Positions 62,211 through 64,000 of a DNA stretch of 64,000 nucleotides are shown here, one piece after another. Within the stretch, counting starts at the first letter, position 1. Each line of letters opens with the position of its first letter. This DNA is from Temnopleurus reevesii. Its lineage: Eukaryota; Echinodermata; Echinoidea; Temnopleuroida; Temnopleuridae. The stretch covers positions 440,984-504,983 of the forward strand of contig BQKZ01000003.1 of assembly GCA_036244855.1 (NCBI GenBank). Direction: 5' to 3'. Position numbers and translations under genes: made by a program. The notes below the pieces were generated by a model, which saw only the letters and a program-made list of their open reading frames with translations, had not been told where the DNA came from and searched no databases.

Positions 62211-64000
62211 GTAAGTAATCCTTCTCTTTCCTTGTGATTCAAAGATGATTGTCCATGTGTATCTTTGCTGATAAAATATTAATTCTGTCAAATTCATACC
62301 CTCCTATTTAGAATTTCCTGAAAGGAGGTTCAAATTTCCTGAACAAGTTGCTAGAGGTAATGAGGGATAGTCACAACGAAGGGATCCTCCCTCTCGTCAA
62401 ACTGTTTTAACAATGAAGGGGTCCCTCCCCCTTCTCGTCAAACTATTTTTCATAATCAAGAATGTATCGTGGCCATATCCTGCCAAAAAAAGATACCATC
62501 TGAATAGCCCATTTTTTCAGTCAAAGTTACAATTAATTTTTTCTTGCCCTGAATAGGGGGAGGGGGTTCTAACCCATAAAATGCCTACCCCTCCCCACTT
62601 GTGATCTTGTCTGTCTGGACAACTGAAGTATGGAATGTTATAAATAAGATATACATTTATCTCAACAATCTGTTTGAGATAGAGGAAATACTTAAAGATA
62701 TAGTATTATGCCTAAAAGCATTTCATGTTCTCTCACGCTCTCCATTTTTAGGTTATTTGTAATCATATATCTTTGTTATTTTCTAAAATATTAAAAAGAT
62801 ATTAATGAAATTTGCTCTCAAAAGGTAAAGAATATTATGTAATACTACTTATATGAATTGCTTTTGTTGTCACATCCTCCACTTCATCTTGCAACTGAAG
62901 GCTATCCTTAGGATAGCATATCGTTAGGAAAAATGCTATTTGTCTATTTCTGAAATACAACAATGTAGGTTTATAATATTTTTGTTACCTAAACGTTACA
63001 TTATATAAAAGTAAAAGGGTTCGTTTATGGCATGCAAGGCTATATAACCATAGCCGCCAGCTTATTCTCGTTTCAATAATATATTGAAGTGTTGCTCTAA
63101 AACTCATTAAAAATAGGGTGTCGTGTTGAATGGCCCCCTCAGGGTGAAGATATGCAATCAAATTTAAGACTAAATTTGGATACTATTACTTCATAGATAT
63201 ATGAAGGTGTTAGAGTTGTATATTGGAAAGTGTTTTATTCGGCAGACTTTAGTATATGATGATGTACATTTGATATGAATATCTGGATCATGGTTCCTGA
63301 TATCTCACTTTACTTTGTCTGCACTTGTCTGATGTTTTCCTGTTTTTGAAATGTATCTTCAAATGCACCAAATCTTTTGGTTTCTCTCTCTCTCTCCCTA
63401 GATACTTACAATATTTTCTTGTGCATGTTCATTTATTTAAACATTTACTCTCTCTATTTTTCTCTTTTCCCATATTTCTCTTTATTCTTTCACATGACCT
63501 TTTCTTGTTTCTAATCCTTTGTTTTTCAATGTTTTTATCTTCAAAAGAATTTGCATCTTATTCACTTTGACATCATTTGATTTGCAATTGTTATTCCTCC
63601 TTGTTCTCTATAATCCCTTTTTTTGGTCTGTCTTCCCTGTCCTCCCTTCTTTCCTGATCCATATCCTATTCTCTTTTACTATTATGTGTGTTGTGTATGT
63701 GTGTATACATGTGTGCCTGTTTATTTGGCCTTGTGTCTCTCTTTCACCCTTTGTCTTTCTCCCCCCCCCTCTCTCTCTCTTTCCCTTTCTCTCTCTCTCT
63801 TTCTCGTTCTCGCTATCTCTTCCTCCTTCCATCTCTTCATATTCATTTTATTATTCTTTGCTTATCGACACATTTTTACACCTCTTTGATCTACTTTCGC
63901 TCTCCTCTTTTTTTTTTATCTGAGATTCTTCCAGAAATTATTCACTTCTTTATCAATGTTCTTCTTCTCTGTCATATATTCAGTCTTTTACCAACTTTAT
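62211..64000 (+). other. RYR: RyR intron, 5' part
   Basis: Intron following the ARSLWR exon, running off the window. 62350-62450 has a short imperfect internal duplication (two ...ctcgtcaaact... units). 63380-63930 is strongly pyrimidine-rich. The next RyR exon was not seen. Confidence 0.75.
63380..63930. repeat. Pyrimidine-rich tract with (CT)n runs
   Basis: About 550 bp biased to C/T, with pure (ct)n at ~63384-63397 and 63768-63802 and a c-run at 63762-63769. Ser/Leu/Phe-rich frames here are by-products. Confidence 0.9.

Overview
This is an AT-rich animal genome window. It carries the 5' part of one large gene on the + strand, a ryanodine receptor (RyR, intracellular calcium-release channel), cut into eight short exons separated by introns of about 2 to 12 kb. 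The eight exons are at 20599-20706, 29962-30060, 36594-36665, 39047-39122, 44540-44652, 47233-47344, 59816-59915 and 62136-62210. They keep one reading frame across seven introns (phases 0,0,0,1,0,1,2). Together they encode 251 residues matching roughly residues 16-266 of mammalian RyR1, that is, the first beta-trefoil of the cytosolic N-terminal domain and the start of the MIR-containing region. The start-codon exon and everything after residue ~266 were not found here.

The organism looks like a marine deuterostome invertebrate, most likely an echinoderm such as a sea urchin. This is an inference from the divergent RyR, the tRNA-derived SINE with a 'GCGCTATAT...ATT' tail, many short foldback DNA elements, abundant (GAT)n and (GA)n tracts, and apparent high heterozygosity. 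No species call is possible from the sequence alone.

Layout: 1-20598 is upstream/intron-1 sequence with microsatellites, a LINE 3' remnant and a SINE. 20599-47344 holds RyR exons 2-7 by vertebrate numbering, with MITE-like elements, a ~510 bp TTAA-flanked element and a telomere-like-repeat element between them. 47345-59815 is the largest intron; it contains a duplicated 1.1 kb block joined by one N, a G-rich minisatellite interrupted by a 206-N gap, and a possible minus-strand orphan exon. 59816-62210 holds exons 8 and 9 with a second one-N duplicated block. 62211-64000 is intron.

Nearly all other open reading frames are low-complexity or chance frames. I see no bacterial-type genes, CRISPR array, phage or operon. 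The most useful unexplained structure is that both single-N joins are flanked by two diverged copies of the same sequence. Comparing the copies exposes a clean filled/empty site for a 138 bp palindromic element and for a 70 bp SINE tail, and a place where one copy enters a TTAA-flanked element that the other lacks.
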